From Luzula sylvatica (Eukaryota; Streptophyta; Magnoliopsida; Poales; Juncaceae), in NCBI GenBank assembly GCA_946800325.1, contig OX326960.1:13850393-13914392 (forward strand): a stretch of 64,000 bases of DNA. Reading direction: 5' to 3'. Made by a program: the position numbers and the translations under genes. Shown in pieces: positions 1 to 13,537 of the stretch (position 1 is the stretch's first letter; each line of letters opens with the position of its first letter). Below the pieces are notes generated by a model. That model was not told where the DNA came from, ran no database searches, and worked only from the letters and a program-made list of their open reading frames with translations.

Positions 1-3000
1 CAACACCCGAATGCCTCTCAAGCAAAACCGGCTCAAACTCAGGAGCAAGATCTTAAAACGATGATGGAGGGCATGATGAGCTTGATGAAAGAAGAAATCG
101 GTGGGGTTAATAAAAATGTGGATTCTGTGAGGCAAGAATTAAAAAGCGAGATTGCGAACACGAATCGCCACGTTGGGAGCTTAGAAACTCAAATCGCTCA
201 AATCGCCACTCGCGTGAACATAATCGAATCTCAAGGTACATCTCGACTCCAATCTCAATCTTTAGCACCTCCCGAGCAAAGTCACGTCAATGCAATATCG
301 CTCCGAAGCGGTACTGAAATTGGTGAAAGCTCAAGAAAAGCAAAAGAGGTGGAAGAAGAAAAAGAAATCGAGCTACATGTGCCTAAGGAGAAACAATCTC
401 AAGTCCAGATTTTACCAACTCAAGCAAAGGCACCTGAATCGACTCAAGTCCAGCCACCTTTTCCTAGTCGCCTCCCAAAGTCTACCGAATCGAATGACGA
501 CGTGCTGGCCATTTTAAAGAAAGTAGAGGTTAACATTCCTCTAGTCGAAGCTATCAAGGAAGTGCCTCGCTTGGCAAAATACCTCAAGGTACTATTGAGC
601 ACGAATAAAAGAAAGGGTAAAAAGGACGAAATGATAAGTGTGGGGGAGAATGTTTCAGCAATTTTGAGACTTCCCCAAAAACACAAAGATCCAGGGATGT
701 TTGCAATTCCATGCAAAATCGGGCAACACGAATTGCCCAAATGCATGCTCGATTTGGGCGCATCCATAAATGTAATGCCTTTATCGGTATTTAAGACTCT
801 AGATCTCGGCCCTCTCGAAGATACACAAGCGATGATTAGTTTGGCTGATCGATCTACGACAAAACCTGTGGGATTAATCGAGGATGTGATTGTTATGGTA
901 AACGGACTCTATTTCCCTGCCGACTTTTATGTAATCGACATGAATGATGGAGATAACGAGTCGACCCCGATTCTCCTTGGCCGCCCATTCTTGAAGACAG
1001 CTCGAACGAAGATTGACGTTCATGCAGGAGAGCTTACGATGGAGTTCGACGACGAGGTAATAAAATTCAATATTTTTGATAAACTAAAAGAACCCATTGC
1101 AGGTACACATAATTTGAGCGCTATGGACATAATCGATGAATGTGTGCATGAAGTCGCGAATCAAACTTTCGAGGAATTCAAGGCTTACAAGAATCCTACT
1201 TATCAAGATTTTGAAGAATTCAACAATCCTCTATTCGAAACTGAGCCAGAAACACAAGCAGTTTCGAATGCAGCTGAAGTGATGTTTTCAAGGGAAATCG
1301 AAATTCCGTTGGAAAGAAGCCCACCTTCAACTGAGAAAGCTCCAAAGGTAGAATTAAAACAATTACCATCTGAGCTAAAGTATGTTTTCTTAGATGAAGC
1401 ACAGACGCTTCCAGTCATCATCGCCTCAAATCTAACGACGGAGCAAGAAGAGAAGCTCATCACCATGCTGAAAAAGAATAAGAAGGCTTTTGGGTGGTCA
1501 CTTGCCGACATTCCAGGAATTAGTCCATCATTGTGCACACACCGAATACAACTCGAAAACGAAGCCAAACCATCTCGCGAACCACAGAGGCGGCTCAATC
1601 CGCCCATGATAGAGGTTGTTAAAAAGGAGGTGATAAAACTGTTGGATGCGGGTATAATTTACCCCATCGCTGATTCCAAATGGGTCTCGCCTATTCACGT
1701 GGTACCAAAGAAAACGGGGATCACTATTGTCGAGAATGAAGAAGGCGATCAAGTGCCAACTCGAGTGCAAAATGGATGGCGAGTGGGCATTGACTACCGC
1801 AAGCTTAACAAGGCCACCAAAAAGGACCATTTCCCACTTCCTTTTATCGATCAAATGCTGGAGAGACTCGCAGGGAACCCTTTCTACTGTTTCCTCGACG
1901 GATTCTCGGGATACTTCCAAATTCCGATTGCACCCGAGGACCGAGCAAAAACAACGTTTACATGCCCGTTTGGTACCTTCGCGTACCGACGCATGCCGTT
2001 TGGGCTCTGCAACGCACCGGGCACTTTCCAAAGGTTTATGCTCTCTATTTTTAGTGATTACATTTCAAAATTTATTGAAGTTTTTATGGATGATTTTTCG
2101 GTGTTTGGAGACTCATTTGATTCCTGTTTAGACCATTTGTCCCAAATACTGGAAAAATGCATCGAATCTAATCTCGTTTTAAACTTTGAAAAGTGCCACT
2201 TCATGGTGAGCAATGGAATTGTTTTAGGTCATTCAATTTCAGAAAAGGGGCTCGAAGTCGACAAGGCAAAAATCGACGTAATAAAGACGCTGCCCTATCC
2301 AAAGACGGTGAAGGACGTGAGATCTTTCTTAGGCCACGCTGGTTTCTATCGACGGTTCATAAAGGATTTTTCAAAGATCTCGCAGCCCATGTGCCAACTT
2401 CTCCAGAAAGACGTAAAGTTCGAATTCGACTCACGGTGCAAGGAATCATTCGACAATTTGAAGGACAAGCTTTGCTCTGCACCGATTATCAAACCACCGA
2501 ATTGGGGGCTTCCATTCGAAATCATGTGCGACGCAAGTGATACGAGTGTGGGGGCAGTGCTTGGCCAAAGAATCGGCAAAGATCCTCACGTGATTGCCTA
2601 TGCCTCGAAGACCCTCGTTAGCGCACAAAGAAACTACACAACTACTGAAAAAGAACTTCTTGCGATTGTGTTTGCTTTAGAAAAATTTCGTTCTTACCTT
2701 GTAGGTGCGAAGGTGATAGTGTTCTCTGATCACGGCGCTTTGAAGCATTTAATGAGAAAAAAGGAGTGCAAGCCTAGATTGCTGCGATGGATCCTTTTGT
2801 TGCAAGAATTCGATTTGGAGATCAAGGATAAGAAGGGCTGTGAGAATCTCGTGGCGGATCACCTAAGCCGACTCCCGTTCATAGAAGACGATGATGTACC
2901 GATTCGAGAGGAGTTTCCGGAAGAGCATATCCTCGCGGTTCAAATCGATACGCCTTGGTACGCCGACTTGGTAAATTATATGGTTGCCAAGCAAATTCCG

Positions 3001-4248
3001 CCGAGTTTCACCAGATCTCAACGCGACAAATTAAAAAGCAACTCGCGATTCTACATTTGGGACGAACCATTCCTGTATCGCGTATGTGCAGATCAAGTGA
3101 TAAGGAAGTGTGCTCATCAAAACGAGGTTAAATCTATTTTGTCATTTTGTCATAATTTGCATTGTGGGGGACATTTTGGAGTGACACGTACAGCCCGCAA
3201 AGTATTAGAATGCGGTTTTTACTGGCCAACTCTTTACAAAGATGCTTCAAGCTTTGTAAAGGGTTGCGAAAAATGCCAAAGGACAGGAAATGTGAGTCAA
3301 AGAGATCAAATGCCCCTGAACAAAATTGTACCATGTGAACCATTCGATGTATGGGGCATTGATTTTATGGGACCATTTCCACCGTCCTTTGGATATACTT
3401 ACATTCTTCTTTGTGTAGATTATGTGACAAAGTGGATCGAAGCAATTCCAACGAAGCAAGCAGATTCGAAATCAGTGTGCGAATTTCTCAAGAAGAATAT
3501 CTTTCAACGTTTCGGCGTGCCACGAGTGCTAATCAGCGACCGAGGGAGTCACTTCTGCAATAAGAGCTTACAATCCGTGCTAGAAAAATACCACGTTAGC
3601 CACCGAACCTCCACAGCGTACCACCCTCAATCAAACGGGCAAGCCGAAGTCTCGAACCGAGAAATCAAGTCTATTCTGGAAAAGGTGGTGAACCCCTCAA
3701 GAAAGGATTGGAGCGTCCGATTAGGCGACGCCTTGTGGGCATATCGTACAGCGTTCAAAACTCCAATCGGGATGTCCCCTTTCAAGATGGTGTACGGCAA
3801 AGCATGCCACTTACCCGTAGAAATCGAGCATAAGGCCATATGGGCCATTAAACAACTCAACCTCGACTATCCGAACGATGCAATGGCCCGAAAACTCCAT
3901 TTAGTCGAGCTAGAAGAATTTCGACAAAACGCCTATGACAATTCGAATTTATGCAAGGAAAAGGCAAAGGCGTTTCACGACAAATTGATCAGAAAGAAAG
4001 AATTTAATGTGGGAGATAGTGTGCTTCTATTCAACTCCCGTCTCAAACTGTTTCCCGGGAAGTTGAAATCTCGCTGGATTGGGCCCTTCACAGTGACGAA
4101 TGTAAATCCATTTGGAGTAATCGAAATCCAGAGCAACGACACGAAGGAAGAGTTCAAGGTGAATGGGCACCGGCTAAAGCATTTCTACTCCGGTTTCGAC
4201 AAAGGGTGGATGGACGTGCAAAAGCTCGGTTTGATGGAGCGTCAATGA
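1..4248 (+). CDS. Athila-type Ty3/gypsy gag-pol polyprotein, 5' end outside window
   Basis: The frame is open from base 1 to the stop at 4246-4248, so the protein enters from the left; the ATG at 61 is internal. The first part is the gag C-terminus (coiled, Q-rich). Pol domains follow, numbered from the ATG at 61: aspartic protease with DLGAS near residue 231, reverse transcriptase with [13 protein letters not shown] near 579 and FMDDF near 676, RNase H with CDASDTSVG near 823, the integrase zinc finger ([10 protein letters not shown] to CEKCQRTG, about 1030-1075), and an integrase core with WGIDF, SDRGSHF and [10 protein letters not shown] (about 1098-1200). It has no frameshift or stop over about 4.2 kb, so the copy is young or selected. 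Gag and pol share one frame, as in Athila. No env-like frame follows. The domain identities are secure; the Athila label rests on the motif set and the tRNA-Asp-type primer site downstream. Confidence 0.93.
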   Translation, partial: QHPNASQAKPAQTQEQDLKTMMEGMMSLMKEEIGGVNKNVDSVRQELKSEIANTNRHVGSLETQIAQIATRVNIIESQGTSRLQSQSLAPPEQSHVNAISLRSGTEIGESSRKAKEVEEEKEIELHVPKEKQSQVQILPTQAKAPESTQVQPPFPSRLPKSTESNDDVLAILKKVEVNIPLVEAIKEVPRLAKYLKVLLSTNKRKGKKDEMISVGENVSAILRLPQKHKDPGMFAIPCKIGQHELPKCMLDLGASINVMPLSVFKTLDLGPLEDTQAMISLADRSTTKPVGLIEDVIVMVNGLYFPADFYVIDMNDGDNESTPILLGRPFLKTARTKIDVHAGELTMEFDDEVIKFNIFDKLKEPIAGTHNLSAMDIIDECVHEVANQTFEEFKAYKNPTYQDFEEFNNPLFETEPETQAVSNAAEVMFSREIEIPLERSPPSTEKAPKVELKQLPSELKYVFLDEAQTLPVIIASNLTTEQEEKLITMLKKNKKAFGWSLADIPGISPSLCTHRIQLENEAKPSREPQRRLNPPMIEVVKKEVIKLLDAGIIYPIADSKWVSPIHVVPKKTGITIVENEEGDQVPTRVQNGWRVGIDYRKLNKATKKDHFPLPFIDQMLERLAGNPFYCFLDGFSGYFQIPIAPEDRAKTTFTCPFGTFAYRRMPFGLCNAPGTFQRFMLSIFSDYISKFIEVFMDDFSVFGDSFDSCLDHLSQILEKCIESNLVLNFEKCHFMVSNGIVLGHSISEKGLEVDKAKIDVIKTLPYPKTVKDVRSFLGHAGFYRRFIKDFSKISQPMCQLLQKDVKFEFDSRCKESFDNLKDKLCSAPIIKPPNWGLPFEIMCDASDTSVGAVLGQRIGKDPHVIAYASKTLVSAQRNYTTTEKELLAIVFALEKFRSYLVGAKVIVFSDHGALKHLMRKKECKPRLLRWILLLQEFDLEIKDKKGCENLVADHLSRLPFIEDDDVPIREEFPEEHILAVQIDTPWYADLVNYMVAKQIPPSFTRSQRDKLKSNSRFYIWDEPFLYRVCADQVIRKCAHQNEVKSILSFCHNLHCGGHFGVTRTARKVLECGFYWPTLYKDASSFVKGCEKCQRTGNVSQRDQMPLNKIVPCEPFDVWGIDFMGPFPPSFGYTYILLCVDYVTKWIEAIPTKQADSKSVCEFLKKNIFQRFGVPRVLISDRGSHFCNKSLQSVLEKYHVSHRTSTAYHPQSNGQAEVSNREIKSILEKVVNPSRKDWSVRLGDALWAYRTAFKTPIGMSPFKMVYGKACHLPVEIEHKAIWAIKQLNLDYPNDAMARKLHLVELEEFRQNAYDNSNLCKEKAKAFHDKLIRKKEFNVGDSVLLFNSRLKLFPGKLKSRWIGPFTVTNVNPFGVIEIQSNDTKEEFKVNGHRLKHFYSGFDKGWMDVQKLGLMERQ

Positions 4249-4963
4249 AGATGAGCTCAGCTGGGTCGAGCTCAAGACATTAAACAAGAGCGCTAGCGGA
4301 GGAGGCACGCCTCACGCATCAAAGGTTGTATTTCTCTATTATCCCTCTTTTTGAAATTTTTGATCTTTTATACTTGAGGACAAGTAATCTCTAAGTGTGG
4401 GGGGGTAACACAACCTTTGAACTGTATGAGCCCAAATTAAACTTCAAAAAAAACATGGGAAATTTGAAAATTTAAAAACATTCAAAATATAAAAAAATAA
4501 AAAATAAAAAAAAATAAAAAATTTTCATAAAAGTATCCACTTAAATCTGGGAGCATTGCTAATCACAAAACAACTCTGAATTGCAATAAAAGATTTTTCT
4601 CCACTGAATTGAACTAAATCGTTGTTTTTAAAACAAAATTTCATTCAACTCTGAATTTCGCTCTAAAAATTGAAAGTTTGCAAAATATTTTAAAGGATTT
4701 GGTTATGATTTTGAAGAGATCTATTCGGGGATTCCAGCCCTATTGTTTCAAATTTCACGAGTTTGAGACACTTGATCGATGCGTGGTTCATGCGATACGT
4801 TTTAACTCGATTTTCGAACCCGTAATTGATATGGGACTTATGAGTAAAGTTCTTAGCGTGGCCGTTAAAGTACGTTTTGCTAGATTTAAAACATGACCAA
4901 TTGCACTATGAAATAACCGTTTGTGGGGACCCGTTAGTAGATCAAATATACCCGCTCGTTCGG

Positions 4964-4964
<1 letters not shown>

Positions 4965-4996
<32 letters not shown>
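4965..4996 (+). repeat. A32 homopolymer
   Basis: This is an uninterrupted run of 32 A inside the element's 3' non-coding region. It is followed by a GAAG and AT-dinucleotide stretch and then the 100-bp tandem repeats. Its length is prone to sequencing error. Confidence 0.9.
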
Positions 4997-5006
<10 letters not shown>

Positions 5007-5018
5007 ATATATATATAA

Positions 5019-5207
5019 GTGAGAAAAGAGGAAGGTGAAAAGACAACACCGAGAGTAACCTCATTGCATTTCGGTGTAGTGGGGCTTTCGGTTAAAGACT
5101 TCCAAGAGAAAAAAAAAAGTGAGAAAAGAGGAAGGTCAAAAGACAACACCGAGAGTAACCTCATTGCATTTCGGTGTAGTGGGGCTTTCGGTTAAAGACT
5201 TCCAAGA
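5019..5207 (+). repeat. Two tandem copies of a ~100-bp unit
   Basis: The segment beginning GTGAGAAAAGAGGAAGGT at 5019 recurs at 5119, almost identical over about 89 bp (G to C at one site). The two copies are separated by an A-rich linker. The period is 100 bp. It lies in the Athila 3' non-coding region. Confidence 0.92.
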
Positions 5208-5643
5208 AAAAAAAAATGAGCAGGGAAATTGATCGAAAATGGGTATGAACCTTGTACCAGTGTACCAAACGTGTTTTAAAATGAATAACTTGCATTTAAG
5301 ATCATCTTGCAAAACGGGAAATTTTGGCCCGATAATAGCTTTCGAATTGAGTTCTTTTGAGATTGTGGAGTGAAGAAATTCGAAGTAAAAACGTTTAAGT
5401 CGCTCTTACAGCTTGAGATCGAGTGTCATGAAAAACGCTTATGAAATTTCGAGTTAATTTCGAGATCTAATAATGAAAAGACCAATATCATTCTAAATAC
5501 TAGTGAACTTGATGAAATGAGAGTGAACCATTTGATTCGTGAAATGAGTTTTTAAATAACGAATACAACTTCAACAAATTCTACTGCGATTCTTTGTTTT
5601 GTGATATAATTCTCCAATTGATCGAGGACGATCAAGGGTTTAA

Positions 5644-5656
5644 GTGTGGGGGTATT
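5644..5656 (+). other. Polypurine tract (plus-strand primer) of the Athila element
   Basis: GTGTGGGGGTATT sits directly before the LTR's 5' TG. A G-rich tract here is the expected plus-strand DNA primer site. A similar G-rich stretch 1.25 kb upstream may be a duplicate. Confidence 0.75.
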
Positions 5657-7297
5657 TGATGTGAGGCAAATAGAGCACGTTTTACATGCTTAATTTGGAG
5701 GTTTTAGCCTTGTGAAAGTGTATTCTGCATAGTTTATTCATCATATTTTAGATAAATTGAATATTACTTCACTTAATGTGTTTTATGCCTATTCACAGGA
5801 ATTAGAAGGATTTGCTGAAGATTTGGAGAGTGTAGTTGTCTTCAGAATGCCAAAGGGAGTCGAAATGATATATCATACCGCTATTTTCGGTACACGGACA
5901 AGGCTGGAGGCAAATAAACCCATGTTAGAGAAAGCCCAAAAAGCTACACGAAATCCACTCAAACCCAATGCCTTATCCTTCCCACCTATCCTGGTGGAAA
6001 TGTCCTCAATACCCCCAATCCTCTCCATCAACCCCTGGCCAATCAGAATACACCTTGCATGCTATAAATAAGACCCAAGGGCCTTGAGTTGTGGTGCTCT
6101 CGGACTGACTCTTTCCCCCTCATTCTGTTCTCTCTTCTTCTTTCTCTCTTCCAAGCACATGCAAGACAATCCAAGATACTTCAAGATTCTTCAAGAAAGC
6201 CATTGAGGTTTCGTACCGTGACCTGGATTCATTCCTTTCGGGCGATTCCTCCTCCTCCTCGAAGATCGTACCGTGACCAGGGCTCATTCCTTTTCGGGCG
6301 ATTTAGAAGTGACCGTGACTCGATCCGTTTTCTTCGCAGCGAGCTGGATTCGTGACTCGGAGAGAAGAGTTTTTGTGAAGATCAGTGGAAAAGACCCCTT
6401 GACCAGAGCTTGCTCTTTTAGGGTGATTTCGCGAACCTCACGACTCGAGCTCGATCTCCTTTCGACCAGTCCTCGACGTGACGTGAGAAATCGATCTTTC
6501 GGCACGAGGAGAGAAGACCAAGAGCTGCATCACGAGTTTCCCTCATTCTAGGTGTACTCTTTCTTATCTCTTGATGTTCTTGTTGTTTGGTTTAGTCTAA
6601 ACTTTGTGTATGGAAAATTCTGCGATTTATTGAATCTTTTAATCTCAAAACTTCTTGCTTGTTTGTGTTACTCTAGTTTTGAATCGTGCGTAATTTTAGT
6701 TATAATCGCACCATAATTGAACCGTTCTTGCAACTTCTTGAATTGCTTGAAATTAGTTTCTGAACCATAATTCAGCCTTATTTGTCAATCTAGTTAAAAA
6801 TGCACCAACTCTTAATCGTTCTTGAAACTTCTTGAGTTGGTTATTTGTGTGTTACATTATAACTCTGAACCTCTCGTGAAGCTCTAGGTTAATTGTCTTG
6901 CTTGAAATAAACTTCAAAATCTCATTTCAGCCTTGTTTGCAAAAACGCAGAAATATGCGTTTTCTTGATTTTCTTGACTAGTTTGATGTGCTTTAAATCG
7001 TGTATAAATCTGAACCCTTATGAAATTCTCAAAATTTGGTTTCAATGGAATTTCTTGGTCAAGAACTTCTCTTTAACCTCTAAAACACCATAATCAAGTG
7101 AGAAATTCCATAGAAACAAAAGTTAGAAGTTTTTGTGAGTAGTTTAAATCAAAAATTTTGAATCATAATTGATGCACCAGCTCTCTGTGGATCGATCCTC
7201 ATATTTACCACTGTAAAAACATGAGATTAAATTCTTTGATATTTGAGGTTTAAAACAACGACGATACTTTTCAAGTGTCTAAAAAACCCGCTCATCA
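5657..7297 (+). mobile_element. Athila LTR (1,641 bp)
   Basis: The LTR begins TGATG directly after the polypurine tract and ends CATCA two bases before the tRNA-Asp-type primer site, giving inverted TGATG/CATCA termini. It holds a CCAAT at about 6038, a TATA box at 6063 and pyrimidine-rich leader DNA after about 6100. It is the only LTR of this type in the window, and it lies between a pol end on its left and a gag start on its right. It therefore serves as the 3' LTR of one unit and the 5' LTR of the next. Confidence 0.88.
6063..6070 (+). promoter_or_regulatory. TATA box of the Athila LTR
   Basis: TATAAATA lies about 405 bp into the LTR, with CCAATCAG about 25 bp upstream. A CT-rich stretch 45-80 bp downstream fits the start of the R/leader region. 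The transcription start, at about 6095, is inferred by spacing only. Confidence 0.65.
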
Positions 7298-7299
7298 AA

Positions 7300-7317
7300 T
7301 GGCGCCGCTGCCGGGGA
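7300..7317 (+). other. tRNA-Asp-type primer-binding site
   Basis: TGGCGCCGCTGCCGGGGA is the sequence class found after the 5' LTR of Athila/Tat elements and read as complementary to the 3' end of tRNA-Asp. It starts two bases after the LTR's terminal CA, fixing the LTR end and element orientation. Confidence 0.85.
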
Positions 7318-7436
7318 GCGGTGTTTAAGTTAATTGTTCGATTTAAATTTTCAGAATTTTAGTTCATAAAAAATTGTACTCACATCTTGGTTTTTCTTTG
7401 TGATCATTTTAGGTGTGTTTGTGGTGGAAGAAATCT

Positions 7437-8711
7437 ATGCACAATACACGATCTCGCAAAGGCACATTACTACCAATTGACGAGGATATCGAAAAAAAAA
7501 AATTCAGCACGAAGAAGAGCAAGAATCCTCTTCAAGAAGATCAAGAAGAAGCTGAACCAGAACCGCAAACACAAACATTTTTTTCTTTCTCTCCTCCTTT
7601 ACAATTCAATATGGCTGATGAAACAAGAGTTCCAAGGCCAAAAACCTTGAGAGAACTTGTAGCACCAAGACACATAGATGATAATTATAACTTCATTAGG
7701 CCGAATATACCCAATTTTAAAGCTGATCCGAGCATTTTAGGCTCATTGCCTATTTTTCACGGGAAAGCCACTGAAAACCCTCACAAGCATTTAAAAGACT
7801 TCAAAATACAGTTAAATATATATTCGAACTATGAAGGTTTTAATGACATTCTTCTTCTTATATTTCCATATTCATTAGGTGAAGGGCCAAAGGACTGGTT
7901 TTACAAGCTAAGGGGGCCTCTTACTTTCAGCGATGTATCAAACCTCTTCAAGGAGAAGTATTACTCGGCATCTCGATTAGCAGCGATAAGGCATGAACTC
8001 TTGGCAATCACACAAAAGGCGAATGAGGTCTACCACGAGTATTTCGACCGTTTTATGCGATTGATGGAAGAATGCCCCAGCCACAATGTCGAGCTGCATT
8101 ACCTTTACGAACAGTTCATAAACGGACTATGCTACTCCGATTACCAATTCCTCAATGCTTGTGCGGGAGGAAACATTGCGAATAAAGAAATCGTGGAGAT
8201 TCAGAAACTGTTAGAGATGATGGCGTCAAATTCGCAAGCAAGACGCAACGTGGAGTACCGAGTGAACGCATGTACCGACCTCAATGTCGACATGTTAAAT
8301 AACAAACTCGAAATAATAATGAAAGCGCTGGGCAAGGAAGAAACGAAGAAATGTGGGGTTTGTAGCGCAACCACCCACCACACGGACGAATGCCCTAGTG
8401 TGGTTGAAGAAGCAAATGCCGTTTACAGAAAATTTGAAGCCTCGAACTCGTACAATCCTGATCTTCGAAACCACCCGAATTTCTCTTGGTCGAATCCCAA
8501 CAATGCTCAACCAGATCCGTATCGCCAACCAGTTACAAAACCAGCCACTTACCAACACCCGAATGCCTCTCAAGCAAAACCGGCTCAAACTCAGGAGCAA
8601 GATCTTAAAACGATGATGGAGGGCATGATGAGCTTGATGAAACAAGAAATCGGTGGGGTTAATAAAAATGTGGATTCTGTGAGGCAAGAATTAAAAAGCG
8701 AGATTGACTAG
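7437..8711 (+). pseudogene. Athila gag, cut off by the TAAC array
   Basis: An open frame begins at the ATG at 7437, about 120 bp after the primer site, and encodes an Athila-type gag of about 425 aa. An N-terminal retrotransposon-gag region (NPHKHLKDF to WFYKLRG) is followed by a CX2CX4HX4C knuckle (CGVCSATTHHTDEC) near 8353-8394 and a proline/glutamine-rich tail. Bases 8553-8706 repeat bases 1-154 with one difference (Gln for Glu at 8642). The sequence then runs straight into TAAC repeats, which supply the stop. In the first unit the same frame continues into pol, so this protein is truncated by rearrangement rather than naturally short. Confidence 0.85.
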
Positions 8712-9241
8712 CTAACTAACTAACAAACTAATTAACTTACTAACTAACAAATTGACTAGCTAACTAACTAACAAACAAATTAACTACATTCCTACATAAC
8801 CACAAACTAATTAAGTAACTAACTAACTAATTAACTAACTAACTTACTAACTAACTACTAGCTACCTAACTAATTAACTAATTAACAGACTTACTAACTA
8901 ACTATCTTCATATATACATATTAACTAACTAATTAACTAACTACCTTCATATACAAATGCACTGACTAACTGACTAACTAACTAACTAACTAACTAAATA
9001 ACTAACCAGTTAACTAACTAACTAACTACTGGCTAACTAACTAATTAAGTAACTAACTAAATAACGAACTAGTTAACTCACAAACTAACTAATTAACAAA
9101 CTAACTAACTTACTACAAGCGAACTAACTAATTGACCAATTAACTAACTAACTAACTAACTAACTAGCTACCTTCTTACATACCCAAACTAACTAACTAA
9201 CTTACTTACTAACTTACTATCTAACTTACTAACTAACTAAA

Positions 9242-9275
<34 letters not shown>

Positions 9276-10317
9276 CTAGCTAACTGACTAAATAACTAAC
9301 TAAGTAACTAGCTAACTAACTAGCTACTAGATAACTAACTAGCTAACTAACTAATTAACTAACTAACTATCTTCCTACATACATATTAACTAACTAACTA
9401 ACTAACTAATTAACTAACTAACTAACTAACAAATAAACTAATTAACAAACAAACTAAATAACCGAATAACTATCTTCCTACATACCTATTAACTAACTAA
9501 CTAACTAACTAGCTAACTACCTTCCTACATACCCACTAACTAACTAACTAACTACCTTCCCACTAACTAACTAACTAACTATCTAACTAACTAAATAATT
9601 AACTAGCTAACTAACTAACTACTTGATAACTAACAAACTAACTAACTAAATTACTAACTAGTTAACTAACTAACTAACTAACTAACTAACTACTAGATAA
9701 CTAACTAACTAACTAACTAACTGACTAACTAAACAACTAACTAAGTACTAGCTAACTGACAAAATAACTAATTAACTAATTACTAGATAACTAACATAAT
9801 AACAAACTAATTTACTAACTAACTATCTTCTTAAATACCTATTAACTAACTAACTAACTAACTACCTTCCCACATACCCACAACCTAACTAACTGACTAA
9901 CTAAATAAATAAATAACTAACCTGCTAACTACTAGCTAACTAACTACCCTAATTAACTAATTAACTAACTAACTTACTGACTAACTATCTTCATATATAC
10001 ATATTAACTAACTAATTAATTAACTACCTAACTAATTAACTACCTAACTAATTAGCTTACTACCTTCATACAAACGCACTAACTAATTGAGTAAATAACT
10101 AACTTACTAACTAAATAACTAACTAGTTAACTAACTAACTAACTATTGGCTTACTAACTAACTAACTAACTAAATAACTAACTAGTTAACTAACTAACTA
10201 ACTACTGGATTACTAACTAACTAAATAACTAACTAACTAACTAAATAACTAACTAGTTAACTCACAAACTAACTAACTTACTACTAGCTAACTTACTAGC
10301 TACCTTCTTACATACCC

Positions 10318-10350
<33 letters not shown>

Positions 10351-11393
10351 TACTATCTAACTTACTAACTAACTAAATAACTAAATAACTAACTAACTAA
10401 CCAACTAACTAACTAACTAACTAACTAACTACTAGCCAACTGACTAAATAACTAACTAACTAGCTAACTAACTAACTATCTTCCTACATACATATTAACT
10501 AACTAACTTACTAACTAACTACTCGCTAACTGAATAAATGACCAACTAACTAACTAACTAACTAACTACTAGATAACTAAGTAAATAACTAACTAATTAA
10601 CTAACTAACTATCTTCTTACATAAATATTAACTAACTAACTAATTAACTAACTTACTAACTACCTTTATACATACCCACTAACTAAGTAACTAACTAAAT
10701 AAATAAATAACTACTAGCTATTTATCTAACTAACTAACTAAGTAAATGACTAACTAATCAACTAACTAACTAACTAATTAACTAACTAACTACGAAATTA
10801 ACTAACTAACTAGCTACCTTCGTACATACCCACTAACTAACTAACTTACTAACTAACTAATTAACTAACTAATTAATTAACTAATCAACTAACTAACTAC
10901 TAGTTAACTAACTAACCAACTAACTAAATAACTTACTAATTAACAAATTATCTTACTTACAAACTACAAGCTAACTAGTTAACTAGTTAACTAATTGACT
11001 TACTAACTAACTCCCTTCATACATACCTATTAACTAACTAACTAACTATCTTTCTAACTAACTAACTCACTAACTAACTGACTAACTAAATAACTAAAAA
11101 ACTAACTTACTTACAAATTAACTAATTAACAAACTAACTAAATAAACGAATAACTATCTTCCTACATACATATTAACTAACTAACTGACTACCTTCCTAC
11201 ATACCCACTAACTAACTAACTAACTACCTTCCCACTAACTAACTAACTAACTAACTAAATAATTAACTAGCTAACTAACTAACTACTAGATAACTAACAA
11301 ACTAACTAACTAAATAACTAACTAGTTTACTAACTCAATAACTAATTAACTAACTACTAGATAACTAACTAACTAACTAACTAAATAACTAAG

Positions 11394-11431
<38 letters not shown>

Positions 11432-11607
11432 CTAGCTAGCAGACAAAATAACTAATTACTAGATAACTAACATAATAACTAACTAATTTACTAACTAACT
11501 ATCTTCTTAAATACCTATTAACTAGCACACTAACTAACTACCTTCCTACATACCCACAACCTAACTAACTAACTAACAAAATAAATAACTAACATGCTAA
11601 AAACTAG

Positions 11608-11639
<32 letters not shown>

Positions 11640-11858
11640 CTAACTTACTAAATAACTAACTGATGACCTAACTAACTAACTAACTGCTACATAGCTAGCT
11701 AACTGACTGACTAACTAACTAATTAACTAACTATCTAACTGACTAACTAACTACTTTGATACATACATATTGATTAACTAACTAACTCACTAACTAACTA
11801 ACTACTAGCTAACTAACTAAGTAACTTACTAACTAACTAACTGACAACCTTCTTACAT

Positions 11859-11899
<41 letters not shown>

Positions 11900-12050
11900 T
11901 TAATTAACTAACTAACTAACTAACTAACTAACAACCTTCTTACATACTAACTAACTAACTAATTAACTAACTAACTAGCTACCTTCGTACATACCCACTA
12001 ACTGACTAACTTACTAACTAACTAATTAACTAACTAATTAATTAACTAAT

Positions 12051-12089
<39 letters not shown>

Positions 12090-13163
12090 ATAACTACTAT
12101 CTAAGTAACTAACAAGTTAACTATCTAACTTACTAACTAACTACCTTCATACATACCTATTAACTAACTCACTAACTACTTTGTAACTAACCAACCAACT
12201 AACTAACTAAATAACTAACTAAATAACTAAATGACTAACTAACTAACTAATTAACTAATTAACAAACTAACTAACTAACTAAATAACTATCTTCCTACAT
12301 ACCTATTAACTAATTAATTAACTAACTAAATAACTAACTAACTAACTAACTAACTACCTTCCTACATACCCACTAACTAACTAACTAACTACCTTCCCAC
12401 TAAATAACTAACTAAATAACTAACTATCTAAATAACTAACTTACTACTACAGAACTAACAAACTAACTAACTAAATAACTAACTAACTAACTAGCTAACT
12501 AACTACTAGATAACTAACTAACTAACTAAATAACTACCTAATTAACTAATTAACAAACTAACTAACTAACTACCTTCCTACATACCTATTAACTAACTAA
12601 CTAACTACCTTGCTACATACCCATTAACTAACTTCCTACATACCCACTAATTAATTAACTAACTAAATAACTAACTAGCTAGCTAACTAACTAACTAAAT
12701 AACGAATTGGTTAACTAACTAAATAACTAACTACTAGATAACTAACTAACTAACTAACTAACTACTAGCTAGCTGACAAAATAACTAACTCACTAACTAA
12801 TTACTAGATAACTAACATAATAACTTACAAATTTACTAACTAACTATCTTCTTAAATACCTATTAACTAACTAACTAACTAACTAATTAACGAACTACCT
12901 TCCTACATACCCAACAACTAACTAACTAACTAAATAAATATATAACTAACCAACTAACTACAAGGTAACTAACTAACTAACTAACTAAATAACTAACTGA
13001 TTACCTAACTAACCAACTAACAACTAGATAACTAACTAACTAACTTATTAATTAACTAACTAATTAAATAAATAATTAACTATCTAACTACCTTCATACA
13101 CACATATTGATTAACTAGCTAACTCACTAACTAACTACTAAACATCTAACTGATTAACTAACG

Positions 13164-13201
<38 letters not shown>

Positions 13202-13418
13202 TTGACTATCTAACTAACTAACTAACTAACTAACTACCTTCTCACATACATATTAACTAACTAACTAACTAACTAATTTATTAACTGACAAACTAACTAA
13301 CTAACTAACTACTAGCTAAGTAACTAACTAATTAACTAACTAACTAACTAACAAATAACTAGCTACCTTCCTACATACCCACTAACTAACGAACATACTA
13401 ACTAAATAACTAACTAAC

Positions 13419-13449
<31 letters not shown>

Positions 13450-13500
13450 GTAACTATCTTCCTACATACCTATTAACTATCTAACTAACTAACAAAGTAG

Positions 13501-13537
<37 letters not shown>

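Larger units (their letters stand above)
4249..5656 (+). mobile_element. Athila 3' non-coding region between pol and LTR
   Basis: No credible coding frame lies here. It holds a G-rich polypurine-like stretch near 4397-4408, AT-rich low-complexity DNA at 4440-4520, a 32-base A run at 4965-4996, a 100-bp tandem duplication, and the final polypurine tract just before the LTR. In Athila elements this interval often carries an env-like frame; none is visible here. Confidence 0.75.

Noticed and set aside
1203..1607. Long minus-strand frames opposite Athila pol (also at 1528-2031)
   Set aside because: They are shadows of the pol coding frame with no domains of their own.
4934..5164. Phe-rich minus-strand frame
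   Set aside because: It is the complement of the A32 run and flanking A-rich repeats.
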